From positions 2,254,001 to 2,318,000 of the forward strand of contig NZ_CP084530.1 in assembly GCF_023704175.1 (NCBI RefSeq): a stretch of 64,000 bases of DNA, given 5' to 3'. The notes under the pieces are model-generated. The model was not told where the DNA came from and did not search any database. It saw only the letters and a program-made list of their open reading frames with translations. The position numbers were made by a program, and so were the translations under genes. The stretch's first letter is position 1; each line of letters begins with the position of its first letter. The DNA comes from Paenibacillus sp. YPG26 (GTDB lineage Bacteria; Bacillota; Bacilli; Paenibacillales; Paenibacillaceae). This document shows positions 17,602 to 26,429 of the stretch, piece by piece.

Positions 17602-17637
17602 AAACAACGATCCATTGGCGCCAATCTGAAAAATGCG

Positions 17638-17646
17638 TGCTATAAT
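17638..17646 (+). promoter_or_regulatory. Extended -10 promoter of chemoreceptor gene
   Basis: TGCTATAAT forms an extended -10 about 40 bp before the start codon. TTGGCG at 17615-17620 is 20 bp upstream, which is too far for a good -35. No sigma-D (motility) consensus is visible. Confidence 0.5.
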
Positions 17647-17686
17647 GAAGACCTTCATACATTAAATCGATAGGAGAATTAAGAGA

Positions 17687-19189
17687 ATGACAGGAGAGCA
17701 AAATGCATTTTCAAAAATAAGACAAGAGGATGTGCGCAAGAAGAACGATTTGATCTTTCGAGCATTAGCGGTAACAGTAGTTCTTGCAAGCATTACATAC
17801 TTTTCAGTCGACCAAACGATGAGTATCAAGATCATTATGACTGTACTGGATCTGTTTGTCCTGCTGGTAATTGGCGTTCTACACTTCGGCAGAAAGTGGG
17901 AAGCATCTGTTCCTTACGTAGCCATAGCCGGAATCGTCTCCATTTTTACCGTATCCACCATTTACATGCCAAGTCTTTCTAACCTGTTTCAGGCCTTCTT
18001 CTTATTGTCTGTCGCATTAATCTATATGAACAACAAGATTCTAGTTACCGGCGCCGTCGCTGGAGCTTATGTCCTGGCCTTGAACATGTATATAAATGGG
18101 GCCGCCTTTGGATTAAAGAAAGATAACATCATCGGGTTGTGGTTCTACTATTTGATTGTTGTTGTGCTTCTGATTGCTTTCCAGAAGGTCGCTAACCGCA
18201 TGATTACAAATTTAGCGGATACACAAATGAAGACAGAACAATTGATGAATAAGCTAAGTGAGCATGAGAAGTCGCTTCGTGAGAATGTAGTAACGATTTC
18301 GGGGAACATGGAGCTTATATCACGGGGAAGCAGTGAGAATGCCGTCTCCTTTGGCGAAATGAATCATGCCTTTCATGAGATTACGAAAGGGATTGTCTCC
18401 GAGTCCGAGGTTCTGGTAACGATATCGGAATCCGTCCACAGCAGCAATGCCAAGCTTGCCGACATGTTCCAATCTCTGGGTCAGCTTCGTTCAGGCATTC
18501 AAGACGCAGCAGATTCCTCCGAACGCGGGGATGCCACCATTGATGAAATGCACCGGATGATCACCGACTTCGGCGGACAAATTCAGGCGGTTAGCGATCA
18601 GGTCGATGCCCTGGCTGCGCAGATCAAAGGCTCCTCCGAGCTAATTACCACGCTGCAGGATATCGCGTCTCAGACCAATTTGTTGTCCCTCAATGCAAGC
18701 ATTGAAGCTGCAAGGGCCGGTGAGAGTGGACAAGGCTTTGCCGTTGTCGCTTCAGAGATCCGCAAGCTGGCTGACTCAGCTTCCAGAGCCGCAGACGAGA
18801 TTTCGGGCAACTTGACTGCCGTCATTGACCAATCTGGCAAGACCCAGGTCAATATGAATATGATTGCTGAACAGATGGAGATCTGCCTGGCTATGACGCA
18901 GGAGACCCGGGATGTCTTCGCCGAGATTAACGAAGCTGTGGGAGAGCTTAATGAGAGAACGGCCAACTATGATCAATCCATCTCAGACATTCAGTCCTCC
19001 TCCCATTCTATTGAGGAATCCTCCGTGCATCTGGCCTCGGTAAGTCAGCAGACTTCCGCCACGCTCGAAGAACTGTCAGCCACCATTGATTCCTTGGTTC
19101 AGCAGAACAAGGCTGTGCTAGAGCATATTAAAGAGAACGAAACAGCACTTAACCAACTTATTCAAATCGAAGAAAAATCTAGTTCATAA
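17687..19189 (+). CDS. Methyl-accepting chemotaxis protein with polytopic N-terminus
   Basis: A 500-residue transducer. Residues about 25-185 form some six short membrane helices with no sizeable outside domain, so the sensor part is the membrane itself. A coiled-coil signalling domain follows, with the conserved hairpin tip [20 protein letters not shown] at about 325-345 and [12 protein letters not shown]. No HAMP domain is evident. Such receptors control CheA and may sense membrane state, light or hydrophobic ligands. GGAGAATTAAGAG precedes the ATG, and a terminator follows directly. It is not near other motility genes. Confidence 0.92.
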   Translation: MTGEQNAFSKIRQEDVRKKNDLIFRALAVTVVLASITYFSVDQTMSIKIIMTVLDLFVLLVIGVLHFGRKWEASVPYVAIAGIVSIFTVSTIYMPSLSNLFQAFFLLSVALIYMNNKILVTGAVAGAYVLALNMYINGAAFGLKKDNIIGLWFYYLIVVVLLIAFQKVANRMITNLADTQMKTEQLMNKLSEHEKSLRENVVTISGNMELISRGSSENAVSFGEMNHAFHEITKGIVSESEVLVTISESVHSSNAKLADMFQSLGQLRSGIQDAADSSERGDATIDEMHRMITDFGGQIQAVSDQVDALAAQIKGSSELITTLQDIASQTNLLSLNASIEAARAGESGQGFAVVASEIRKLADSASRAADEISGNLTAVIDQSGKTQVNMNMIAEQMEICLAMTQETRDVFAEINEAVGELNERTANYDQSISDIQSSSHSIEESSVHLASVSQQTSATLEELSATIDSLVQQNKAVLEHIKENETALNQLIQIEEKSSS

Positions 19190-19213
19190 CTAAATTATAT
19201 ACTTGCCAATAAG

Positions 19214-19263
19214 AACGGCAGCCACTGGACTTTAGACCGGAGTCCTCATGGCTGCCGTTTTTT
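19214..19263 (+). terminator. Terminator of the chemoreceptor gene
   Basis: AACGGCAGCCA (19214-19224) pairs with TGGCTGCCGTT (19249-19259), with an inner GGACT/AGTCC stem, followed by T6. Confidence 0.9.
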
Positions 19264-19337
19264 GTCTTTGATTCACTTTAACTCAGATAGGTTAGATAAT
19301 GAACAGACTTCACACTAACACCGAGGAGCTGATCATC

Positions 19338-19592
19338 ATGAAAAAAGTAAAGACTATGTTTTTGACCGTACTCATCGTTTCCAGCTTGGGAGCAACTTCT
19401 GCCTTCGCCGAAACCGAAGATACGAATGCAACTACCGACACGGGTGCAACTACTACTCAGACGCAGTCTACCGATAATGATGATGATAACGGGAATTGGG
19501 GTCTGCTTGGTCTGCTTGGTCTAGCCGGATTGGCTGGTCTGAAAAGACGCCATCACGATGACCATGTGGTCCGCACGCCAGATAGACACTAA
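19338..19592 (+). CDS. Exported WGxxGxxG-family small protein
   Basis: An 84-residue secreted or membrane-anchored protein. A signal peptide (MKKVKTMFLTVLIVSSLGATSAFA) is followed by an acidic Thr/Asp-rich linker, then WGLLGLLGLAGLAGLKRRHH, a short hydrophobic helix ending in basic residues as in a C-terminal sorting signal. This matches the WGxxGxxG class seen in Bacilli; the sorting enzyme and role are unknown. The start at 19338 has an AGGAGCTGATCATC site; a longer frame beginning at 19299 lacks one. Confidence 0.82.
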   Translation: MKKVKTMFLTVLIVSSLGATSAFAETEDTNATTDTGATTTQTQSTDNDDDNGNWGLLGLLGLAGLAGLKRRHHDDHVVRTPDRH

Positions 19593-19669
19593 ATAATCCA
19601 AGCAAAATCGACTTATTGCAATCTTTAATTGAGGCATAGATGCTCTCGTTATGATTAACGAGACAGCAC

Positions 19670-19714
19670 CATACAGCCCTTTCGCTTCCCCATAGGAATC
19701 GGAAGGGCTGTATG
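19670..19714. terminator. Hairpin between WGxxGxxG gene and ABC operon
   Basis: CATACAGCCCTT pairs with AAGGGCTGTATG around a 20-nt loop. It lies between convergent units; the T-run is weak on both sides. Confidence 0.6.
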
Positions 19715-19754
19715 CATTTACCGACAGAGTTCCCTTGCCCCGCTGCCCGGCTAG

Positions 19755-20477
19755 CTAACGTACACTGCGACAAGAGAACAACCAAGCAGAAATCGTTAGC
19801 AATACTACTGCCCATGATACTTGAGTCGTTAGCCCGGACCATTTGTCCAAATAGATATTTACTGATGGTATAGAAAAAAGATTCATTGTAGCGAGGGTTG
19901 GTAAAAACTTGGCTAAATGAGAAATAGCTAACAACATCTGGCTAAGTCCCAGCACAAGCGGAAGCATAATCGCAATAGGTGTTATAAGCGATTTAGTCAT
20001 AATTGATAACGCTGAGGTAATCCAAGCTAATTGAATCCAACTCAGTATGGCAACAGAAGCATTTTCGAGCAACCGGAGCATGAGGGAATCTGTCCATTCC
20101 ATATTATGTTGTAACATAAGGAATATTAAAGCAAGCACACAGCAGACGATCCCCATGAGCAGCACATGAATCCAAAGGTTAGCCAACTTCACACCTAATA
20201 GTTGCAGCCTTGATGGTTGCGTGAGAAGTGTTGTTCTGAGACTGGAATGAGAATATTCTTGTCCGAAATACGCTGCACTGGCAACAATGATGCCCGGATG
20301 ACCTAAATAGAGGGCTTGCATGAAGAGGGAAATGATCTTCTGCTCGTCCACTGACCTGGGAGCATCCAAGGTTATTAAGTAGATTAACGGTAAAATAACT
20401 GCTCCAATTGTTCCTAGCACACACCAGCCATAAGAGAAAAATTTGGTTCTCTCACTCCCGAGCGCCGCATACATCAA
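19755..20477 (-). CDS. ABC-2-type permease subunit B
   Basis: A 240-residue membrane protein with about six helices. It begins MMYAALGSERTKFFSYGW, with the GQEYSHSSLRTTLLTQPSR segment shared with the upstream permease (SEYKHHQLRTTLLCQSSR), so the two are paralogues. This is the ABC2_membrane pattern of NatB/BcrB-like bacitracin or lantibiotic-type exporters. Its start overlaps the preceding permease stop by 4 bp. It is AT-rich. Substrate unknown; probably efflux of, or self-protection against, a peptide or drug. Confidence 0.85.
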   Translation of the reverse strand: MMYAALGSERTKFFSYGWCVLGTIGAVILPLIYLITLDAPRSVDEQKIISLFMQALYLGHPGIIVASAAYFGQEYSHSSLRTTLLTQPSRLQLLGVKLANLWIHVLLMGIVCCVLALIFLMLQHNMEWTDSLMLRLLENASVAILSWIQLAWITSALSIMTKSLITPIAIMLPLVLGLSQMLLAISHLAKFLPTLATMNLFSIPSVNIYLDKWSGLTTQVSWAVVLLTISAWLFSCRSVR

Positions 20478-21262
20478 TATCTTCCTCCTACATCTCTACG
20501 AGTAAAAGTGTAATAACAAGCAATGAATACAATTATCAACCATATGAATAGTACGGTACCACCTTTTATTGGATCGTGTTCATATGCGTCTGTTGGTGAT
20601 GCAAAGAGAAGGTTGCCTGCTGCCACCGGTAGATACTCCCCCCACTCCCACCTTTGTGCCAAATAATTACCGAGATTATAAATTTGCGGAACCAAAAAGG
20701 CCAACGGAATAACCGCATTTCTAAAGAGTATTCCGATCCCACACGAAAGTAAGGTCAATACAATCCAGTCCAGTACAGAGAAGCCGATAAACTGCCAAGC
20801 AATTGAACTTAAATATAATGGATGCAATCCCAGCTCCCCAAAAGCCAGATGCGTGATCGAAATTGAGGCATAAATAGCCAAAAATGACATGACCGCCGTA
20901 CTTATGATAATGGCGATTATTTTCGCGCCTAACACCTTAATACGACTGCTTTGACACAACAAAGTAGTCCGCAGTTGGTGATGCTTATATTCACTTGCCC
21001 CCGTAATACCTCCAAATACAACCATCGGCAATATTCCAAATGCCACCATATCAAAACCGAAGTAGTCTAAAGGGGGTAGAGCTTGCTCTAGATTAGGGTG
21101 AAGCTCTGGTGTCGCGTCTAACCCAATCTGAAGATAGCTTTTTGCTGCTATAAGAGCTAGCAAGGGTTGAACGACAATAACTAAAGCACACATGATCCAC
21201 CACGCATTGCTGGAATAGATCTTTTTCAGCTCAAAACGAATGACTCTAGAAAATCCCCCCAT
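20474..21262 (-). CDS. ABC-2-type permease subunit A
   Basis: A 262-residue permease with about six helices and the SEYKHHQLRTTLL cytoplasmic motif, paralogous to the downstream gene. It overlaps the ATPase gene by 17 bp and the next permease by 4 bp, so all three are tightly coupled. The pair and one ATPase make a complete exporter. Confidence 0.85.
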   Translation of the reverse strand: MGGFSRVIRFELKKIYSSNAWWIMCALVIVVQPLLALIAAKSYLQIGLDATPELHPNLEQALPPLDYFGFDMVAFGILPMVVFGGITGASEYKHHQLRTTLLCQSSRIKVLGAKIIAIIISTAVMSFLAIYASISITHLAFGELGLHPLYLSSIAWQFIGFSVLDWIVLTLLSCGIGILFRNAVIPLAFLVPQIYNLGNYLAQRWEWGEYLPVAAGNLLFASPTDAYEHDPIKGGTVLFIWLIIVFIACYYTFTRRDVGGRY

Positions 21263-21977
21263 CGCCTCTCCCTCCTTCTGTTAGAGAAAAGAACACATCT
21301 TCCAGTGATTCCAGATTGCTCATAACATGCTGGAGTTCACCAGCTGCTATTATTCGTCCATCATTAATAATAATTACATCGTCTGCCACGGCCTCAACTT
21401 CAGATAGAATATGTGATGACAACAATATAGTCTTGCCCATGTCTGATTGCTGACGAATAAATGTTCTGAACCAGCGAATTCCTGTTGGGTCAAGTCCATT
21501 AGTCGGTTCATCAAGAACAAGATATTGAGGGTCTCCCAATAAAGCCGCAGCAAGTCCGAGGCGTTGTCCCTCACCCACTGATAAAGTTCCTAGCTTCGCT
21601 TTGTTTCTATTTGACAGACCAACTACACTCAGTACCTCAGATACACGCCGGATAGAGATGTTGTTGCTTTGTGCTATGATTTTCAGATGGGTCTCCACTC
21701 TCCTGGATGGATTCCCTCCTATTCCGTCAAATGTGGCTCCTACTACCTTCAAAGGAGCAGCAAAAGATACATAATTACGCCCGCCGAAGGTTGCCGTTCC
21801 AATTGAACGATCTAGTCCTAATAAAATACGAAGAGTTGAACTTTTACCTGCACCATTGGGTCCAAGAAAAGCCGTGATTCTCCCTGGCCTAGCTACAAAA
21901 GACACCTCGTTAAGGATATCTCTGCCTCCTTGCCGTTTGGATAAATTCGATATAACAATATGGCCCGTAGTATCCAT
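21246..21977 (-). CDS. ABC transporter ATPase, exporter type
   Basis: A 243-residue ATP-binding subunit. Walker A is FLGPNGAGKSSTLRILLGL, the signature is LSVGEGQRLGLAAALLG, Walker B is YLVLDEPTNGLDPTG, and the switch His is in ILLSSHILSEVE. The signature reads SVGEG in place of the usual SGGQ. The sequence is of the NatA/BcrA type (CcmA-like). I start at the ATG at 21977, 12 bp after GGAGGG; an upstream ATG at 22001 has no ribosome site. It is the first gene of the operon, divergent from a LytTR two-component system likely to control it. Confidence 0.9.
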   Translation of the reverse strand: MDTTGHIVISNLSKRQGGRDILNEVSFVARPGRITAFLGPNGAGKSSTLRILLGLDRSIGTATFGGRNYVSFAAPLKVVGATFDGIGGNPSRRVETHLKIIAQSNNISIRRVSEVLSVVGLSNRNKAKLGTLSVGEGQRLGLAAALLGDPQYLVLDEPTNGLDPTGIRWFRTFIRQQSDMGKTILLSSHILSEVEAVADDVIIINDGRIIAAGELQHVMSNLESLEDVFFSLTEGGRGDGGIF

Positions 21978-22018
21978 CGATTTAAATATCCCTCCATACA
22001 TTACTAAATTCAGTTCTA

Positions 22019-22081
22019 ATCATACATCCACTGCCACGCAGTTTTTCTTTCACGTAACAAACAACAACCTACATGTAACAA
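22019..22081. promoter_or_regulatory. LytTR-type direct repeats and ABC operon -10
   Basis: CACGTAACAA (22051-22060) and CATGTAACAA (22072-22081) are direct repeats with a period of exactly 21 bp, two helical turns. This is the classic geometry of LytTR-family binding sites such as those of ComE, AgrA and PlnC. On the minus strand TATGAT (22019-22024) is a -10 for the ABC operon with a poor -35, which leaves the repeats just upstream of -35 where an activator would sit. Confidence 0.65.
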
Positions 22082-22110
22082 TTGGAAATGATGTGTTAGA
22101 AGTTAATAAA

Positions 22111-22139
22111 TGGATACGGGGACCGGTATCTTTTATAAT
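22111..22139 (+). promoter_or_regulatory. Promoter of the LytTR two-component operon
   Basis: A perfect -10 TATAAT at 22134-22139 with a 17-bp spacer to a weak -35 TGGATA (22111-22116), 43 bp before the GTG start. Confidence 0.55.
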
Positions 22140-22181
22140 GATTGTAAGGGGTTTCCATAAATAACAGGGGGGAGCGAATCG

Positions 22182-22895
22182 GTGGTTATTAGAGTTGCTA
22201 TTTGTGATGATGTACCTGATCTAGCAAAAACGATCGAAGATTTAATGTTAGACTATGACTCTTCGCTATTTGAGATTGATATATTCTACAGTCCATTCCG
22301 ACTGATTGAATATCTTGAAGCACATACATATGATTTGTTTGTCTTGGATATTGAGTTTCCCGATTTATCCGGAATAGAGATTGCGGAGACCATCAGACGG
22401 CATAACACTTCTTGTCCAATTATCTTCATCACGAGCTTCAAAGAGTATATGGAGAAGGCTTTTAAGGTTAACACGTTTGATTACATTTTGAAGCCAGTAA
22501 CCAAAGCCTCCTTGTATCCAGCCCTGGATCGCGCGATTAAATATCTGGATTTGGATTCTTCCAAATTCATGTTCACCTTCAACAAGGTTTTTTACAGCTT
22601 ATCTTTTAGTGAAATTATTTACTTTGAGAAAAATAAACGAAGTGTGCTTATTCATACACCCTCGGGAACCTATGAGACGATACTTCCGACAAAAACCCTT
22701 TTATCCAAGATTAATGAGCATTTTGTGCAGGTTCACACCTCATATATCGTTAATATTAGACATGTGAAGCAGATCAGCCATAATACCATTATTGCCCGCT
22801 TAAGTGGGAAGGACACTGTGGAAATACCCATAAGTCGTAAATACATTGACCATGCCCGAACACAAATTTTAATGAAACTAAGGGACTTCATATGA
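22182..22895 (+). CDS. LytTR-family response regulator
   Basis: A 237-residue cytoplasmic regulator with a CheY-like receiver (acidic pair Asp9/Asp10, phospho-acceptor Asp56 in VLDIEFPD, Lys in ILKP) and a C-terminal LytTR DNA-binding domain from about residue 130 (IIYFEKNKRSVLIHT, VQVHTSYIVNIRHVKQI, IPISRKY). This is the AgrA/ComE type. The GTG start follows GGGGGGAGCGAATCG. It overlaps the kinase gene by 4 bp (ATGA). The direct repeats in the upstream gap are its likely target. Confidence 0.93.
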   Translation: MVIRVAICDDVPDLAKTIEDLMLDYDSSLFEIDIFYSPFRLIEYLEAHTYDLFVLDIEFPDLSGIEIAETIRRHNTSCPIIFITSFKEYMEKAFKVNTFDYILKPVTKASLYPALDRAIKYLDLDSSKFMFTFNKVFYSLSFSEIIYFEKNKRSVLIHTPSGTYETILPTKTLLSKINEHFVQVHTSYIVNIRHVKQISHNTIIARLSGKDTVEIPISRKYIDHARTQILMKLRDFI

Positions 22896-23779
22896 TGAAT
22901 AAACAAGATTCAAGAAAGAAACCAACAAATGTATATCTTCAAATGACACTCGCGTCCCTAATTTTGGTATTGATTCTTGGTTCGGGTACGGTTGTATTAT
23001 CTGAGAGCACCTTTATTAACAATCCAAAATCTACTTTAGTATTGATTGCGGCTTGTGTTATTTATATGAATATTTGCATCCTATATTTCTACAGATCCCT
23101 CGGTAACTATTACAAGCAGCTTGAGAGAGCCACCACGCAAAAAATTGCCTACGAGGCGGAGTTGAGGTTCTTCAAGCAGCTTAAGCATTCTCAAGCTAAA
23201 CTCTATGCAATGAAACATGACCTGAACAATCAGTACATCGTTCTAATGGGGATGTTAAATAAGGGGGATGTTGCTGGGGCTGAGAAATATCTAGAGAGTT
23301 CGATGCAAAAAGTCGAACATCTTGATTATTTTTTCACAAATAATTATGTGCTGAACTACCTTCTTAATGAGAAGAAGTCGATTGCCGAGAGCCACGGCGT
23401 AACTTTTAACGTCAAATCTTTTCTCTCGGACAAAATAACCTTAGATACGGATATTATCGCTGTAGTGCTAGGTAATTTAATAGATAATGCCTTAAACGCA
23501 GTCTTACGTCTCTCTAACCCTCAAGAGAAAGAGATTTCACTTCTTATCAAACAATTTGATAATAACCTGCTTATCGAAATTACGAATATGTTCGATCCTA
23601 CGGAGCTGGGAACTCGCAAAAATAGACAAATCAAGGGGATCGGGATTAAAAATATCAAAAGAATTGTTGAGGAGAATGGCGGCATTTATAGACAATGGGT
23701 TCAAGATCGTCAGTATACCGTTAGCATACTTATACTTAATGTATATGAAACAGAAATTAATCTCTCCCCCGTCCATTAA
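22892..23779 (+). CDS. AgrC-like sensor histidine kinase (GHKL)
   Basis: A 295-residue kinase with only two predicted membrane helices (about 17-38 and 48-68), a short linker, a phospho-acceptor box AMKHDLNNQYIVL (His109) and a C-terminal GHKL ATPase domain with N-box VVLGNLIDNALNAV and G-box KGIGIKNIKRIV. AgrC proper has six or seven helices; this one has a much reduced sensor, with about nine residues outside. It may therefore sense the membrane or work with the divergent ABC transporter as a flux sensor. No AgrD-like peptide gene is seen nearby. Confidence 0.9.
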   Translation: MMNKQDSRKKPTNVYLQMTLASLILVLILGSGTVVLSESTFINNPKSTLVLIAACVIYMNICILYFYRSLGNYYKQLERATTQKIAYEAELRFFKQLKHSQAKLYAMKHDLNNQYIVLMGMLNKGDVAGAEKYLESSMQKVEHLDYFFTNNYVLNYLLNEKKSIAESHGVTFNVKSFLSDKITLDTDIIAVVLGNLIDNALNAVLRLSNPQEKEISLLIKQFDNNLLIEITNMFDPTELGTRKNRQIKGIGIKNIKRIVEENGGIYRQWVQDRQYTVSILILNVYETEINLSPVH

Positions 23780-24309
23780 TTCACTTCGATAACAAAAACC
23801 GATGAAGTATCACCACTTGAATAGTCTCCAACACCAGATGCCCATACCGCCGAAACGTGGTAGTAATAAGTCCCTTTTTCTAAAGGTGCACTAAAATATC
23901 CTTCCTTCAAGAGCACGGGGACTGGTGTATCGTTATCCTTTAACTGATGAAGGTTCAACACCTTCGGAGCAGGCTTGTAGTCGTAGGAAATATATACTCT
24001 TTCTCCGGCGCCCACAACAGTTGGTTTCTCACCTTCCAACAGGGTTCTTCCTCCTACATAGTCAGCACAGCCTAACTTACCCCAGCAATAACTACTTTGC
24101 GTCACTTTGATCGGGGATGTCCGTGAAGTTACCCTGGGGAGCGGTGGGGATTCTTCATGCACAGGAATACCCACCCGTGCAGCGAAGCCTTCAAGCCTTG
24201 TATTATTTATGAGCTGACCGCCTAAGGTTGTTAAATAAAAGAAGAAGATCATAACCAATACTATAAGCAAACCGGTACCCACAATAAGCTTTCGCTTTCT
24301 CCTCGTCAT
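23776..24309 (-). CDS. Membrane-anchored hypothetical protein, convergent with kinase
   Basis: A 177-residue protein with an N-terminal signal anchor (LIVGTGLLIVLVMIFFFYLTTL) and an outside domain with one CWGKLGC pair and a C-terminal Tyr/Val-rich segment (APLEKGTYYYHVSAVWAS) that reads as an immunoglobulin or fibronectin-type strand pattern. No family recognised. Its stop codon shares the bases TTAA with the stop of the histidine kinase gene on the other strand. It forms a two-gene unit with the upstream 93-residue membrane protein. Confidence 0.7.
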   Translation of the reverse strand: MTRRKRKLIVGTGLLIVLVMIFFFYLTTLGGQLINNTRLEGFAARVGIPVHEESPPLPRVTSRTSPIKVTQSSYCWGKLGCADYVGGRTLLEGEKPTVVGAGERVYISYDYKPAPKVLNLHQLKDNDTPVPVLLKEGYFSAPLEKGTYYYHVSAVWASGVGDYSSGDTSSVFVIEVN

Positions 24310-24339
24310 GCCTATGCCTCTCCCTTTATCTGATTGTGC

Positions 24340-24621
24340 TCACTTACGCGGGTTGGACGAAGTGAGCTTGATCAGTTTAATTACAATAAATAAGACAATA
24401 ACGCATAGTACAAAAATCCGATCCAGATTCAGCACCATGTCCTCATAAGCAACCTTTCCAGGATCCGAATAGAACGTGTATTTTTCATATAAAAGATCAA
24501 AATTTACATAATAATCCATACCAGAACTGCGCATAACAGTAACGTTCTTATTTTCTGTTGTAATCCAGGCAGACAGGAAATACAGAACAATAGGGACAAA
24601 TATAGCTATCAACTTTTTCAT
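24340..24621 (-). CDS. Small membrane protein (93 aa), hypothetical
   Basis: A 93-residue protein with helices near each end (LIAIFVPIVLYFLSAWI and VLCVIVLFIVIKLIKL) and a charged outside loop of about 50 residues. No family recognised. It has a GAGATCAT ribosome site, lies 30 bp before the anchored hypothetical protein, and probably forms an operon with it. Confidence 0.65.
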   Translation of the reverse strand: MKKLIAIFVPIVLYFLSAWITTENKNVTVMRSSGMDYYVNFDLLYEKYTFYSDPGKVAYEDMVLNLDRIFVLCVIVLFIVIKLIKLTSSNPRK

Positions 24622-24690
24622 ATGATCTCCTCTAGATTAGTTATCTATAGTACAAACGTTCATATAATCAAAAAAGTTTAATATTTTGAC

Positions 24691-25287
24691 TCATTCATTT
24701 CTGCACAGCATACTCAGATGGTCATCAATCATGAACTCTATTCGCTTCGCTTCCAGCCTGCCTGGCTGCATGATCTGATGAATTGCCAGTCCATCAATCA
24801 AAGCATACAGCTTCTCGGTCTCAATCTCAGGCTCCAGATTAGAGCTGGCGAGCCCGCGTTCTACTAAGGTATCAATGACAAATTTAGATGTCCTGTACAG
24901 GCCATCATGCATTTCATTGCTTAATGTTCTGAGTTCTGGGTGAATCAAGGCCTTCGCGTTAAACGAGAACCAAACCTCCATTTCTATCGTTCTCTCATCA
25001 TCAAGGGGTAGAAATTGCAAAATGAGCTGCTTCAATTCCTGAGTTATGGGCCCGTTAAATGTCATCCGCTCAATGCGCTTCTCGATCCGTTCACGAAAAA
25101 TGTTCATACAGAAGGCAAAAAGCTCTGCCTGAGTAGAGAAATAATGTCTCATTGACCCAACGGATAAGCCTGCTTCCGCCGCGATGTTGCGCACACTCGC
25201 TTGCTCTAATCCGGACCTCCGAATAACCTGAATTGCCGCATCGGCAACCCGTTGTCTTTGTTTATCATGATCTACAATTTTTGGCAT
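24691..25287 (-). CDS. TetR-family repressor
   Basis: A 198-residue regulator with an N-terminal TetR helix-turn-helix (AAIQVIRRSGLEQASVRNIAAEAGLSVGSMRHYFSTQAELFAF, given here in outline) and a helical ligand domain. It is divergent from the alpha/beta hydrolase gene across an 80-bp gap containing two matching operators. No ribosome site precedes the ATG, and the -10 TATAAT ends 6 bp before it, so the mRNA is predicted to be leaderless or nearly so. Ligand unknown. Confidence 0.92.
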   Translation of the reverse strand: MPKIVDHDKQRQRVADAAIQVIRRSGLEQASVRNIAAEAGLSVGSMRHYFSTQAELFAFCMNIFRERIEKRIERMTFNGPITQELKQLILQFLPLDDERTIEMEVWFSFNAKALIHPELRTLSNEMHDGLYRTSKFVIDTLVERGLASSNLEPEIETEKLYALIDGLAIHQIMQPGRLEAKRIEFMIDDHLSMLCRNE

Positions 25288-25293
25288 AAGTTC

Positions 25294-25353
25294 ATTATAA
25301 GTTTTTGTCTTATTTAATACAACGTGTTATATTCTTTTTAGTACGATGTACTA
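25294..25353. promoter_or_regulatory. Divergent promoters with two TetR-type operators
   Basis: Operator 1 is TAATACAACGTGTTA (25315-25329) and operator 2 is TAGTACGATGTACTA (25339-25353), both 15-bp inverted repeats with 6-bp arms and 3-bp centres. The hydrolase promoter is TTGTCT (25305-25310), 17 bp, TATATT (25328-25333). The tetR promoter on the other strand is TTGTAT (25317-25322), 17 bp, TATAAT (25294-25299). Operator 1 covers parts of both. Confidence 0.7.
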
Positions 25354-25367
25354 TAAAGGAGGTTGTT

Positions 25368-26429
25368 ATGATATCCAATCACTTGAATCAACCTGATACA
25401 CCCGTAAAGGCATCTAAAAAGTTCCGATGGAGGAGAACATTCCTCCTCTTGTCTGCTGTCCTGCTACTGCTGGTCAGCTCCGGATTCGGATATGAGTGGT
25501 ATGCATCAAGGCAAGCGAAGGCGGATTATCCACCGCCCGGAAGGCTGATAGATGCGGGAGGCTACAAGCTGCATATCAACAAAATCGGCAGTGGATCCCC
25601 CACCATTCTCCTTGAGGCTGCGTCTGGAGAGACAAGTCTCTCCTGGAAGGACATCCCGAAGGAGCTGGCCAAATCTGCCACAGTGGTCAGCTATGACCGG
25701 GGAGGCTTCGCTTGGAGTGAGCAAGCAACGACACCGCGAACGGGGCCCAATATTGTCCGCGAGCTGCATACTGCGCTGAAGAATGAGGGTATTCAGGGGC
25801 CCTATCTGCTTGTGGGTCATTCTCTTGGAGGGGTGTATTCCAGGCTGTTCGCACAGACCTATACGGAAGAGGTTGCCGGTCTGGTACTTGTTGATGCCAA
25901 GCCTGAAGATGATGATACAAGAACCGCTCCCATCTTGGCCGAGGAACATTTTCAGAAGCCTACCCCTTCTGCCTTTGTCTCTAAGCTATTGAAGCAGTCT
26001 GGAATTATGCGCATCTTCCAGGACAGTCTGTTAGAGGGCCTTGTTAAGGAGAGTGACCGCCCTGAATTCATCAATGTCATTGCCCAGCCCAAATACTTCG
26101 ATGCTGTTGAGGAAGAGGGGGAATCCGTACCTCAATTAGCTAACCTGGTGCGCGGGCATCAATTAGGCGCTCTACCCATACGGGTTATTGCCCGTGGACT
26201 TATTCCGCCTGAGAATGCCCGATCCGGACTCTCTGCAGAAGCCGGTAAGCGTATTGAAGAAATTTGGCAAGAAGGCCAAAGGGAGATGCTGAGGCTATCT
26301 ACAGACAGCAAGTTAATCATTGCCAGGAACAGTGGGCATTACATCATTCATGATGAACCTGGACTCGTCATTAAGGTTATTCAGGATTTGATACAAGAAA
26401 TCGCTGAGCGGACACCAAACAGACCTTAG
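25368..26429 (+). CDS. Membrane-anchored alpha/beta hydrolase
   Basis: A 353-residue protein with an N-terminal membrane anchor (TFLLLSAVLLLLVSSGFGY) and an outside alpha/beta-hydrolase domain. The nucleophile elbow is LLVGHSLGGVYSRLFA (Ser), the oxyanion region is ILLEAASGETSLSW, and the His lies in ARNSGHYIIHDEPGLV; an acid in the DAKPED/loop region would complete the triad. Substrate unknown. The ATG at 25368 has a perfect AAAGGAGG site; an earlier TTG at 25305 lies inside the promoter and is rejected. Probably repressed by the divergent TetR. Confidence 0.88.
   Translation: MISNHLNQPDTPVKASKKFRWRRTFLLLSAVLLLLVSSGFGYEWYASRQAKADYPPPGRLIDAGGYKLHINKIGSGSPTILLEAASGETSLSWKDIPKELAKSATVVSYDRGGFAWSEQATTPRTGPNIVRELHTALKNEGIQGPYLLVGHSLGGVYSRLFAQTYTEEVAGLVLVDAKPEDDDTRTAPILAEEHFQKPTPSAFVSKLLKQSGIMRIFQDSLLEGLVKESDRPEFINVIAQPKYFDAVEEEGESVPQLANLVRGHQLGALPIRVIARGLIPPENARSGLSAEAGKRIEEIWQEGQREMLRLSTDSKLIIARNSGHYIIHDEPGLVIKVIQDLIQEIAERTPNRP

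Noticed and set aside
25305..25367. N-terminal extension of the hydrolase from a TTG at 25305
   Set aside because: It would start within the -35 element and cross both operators; the ATG at 25368 has a perfect ribosome site.
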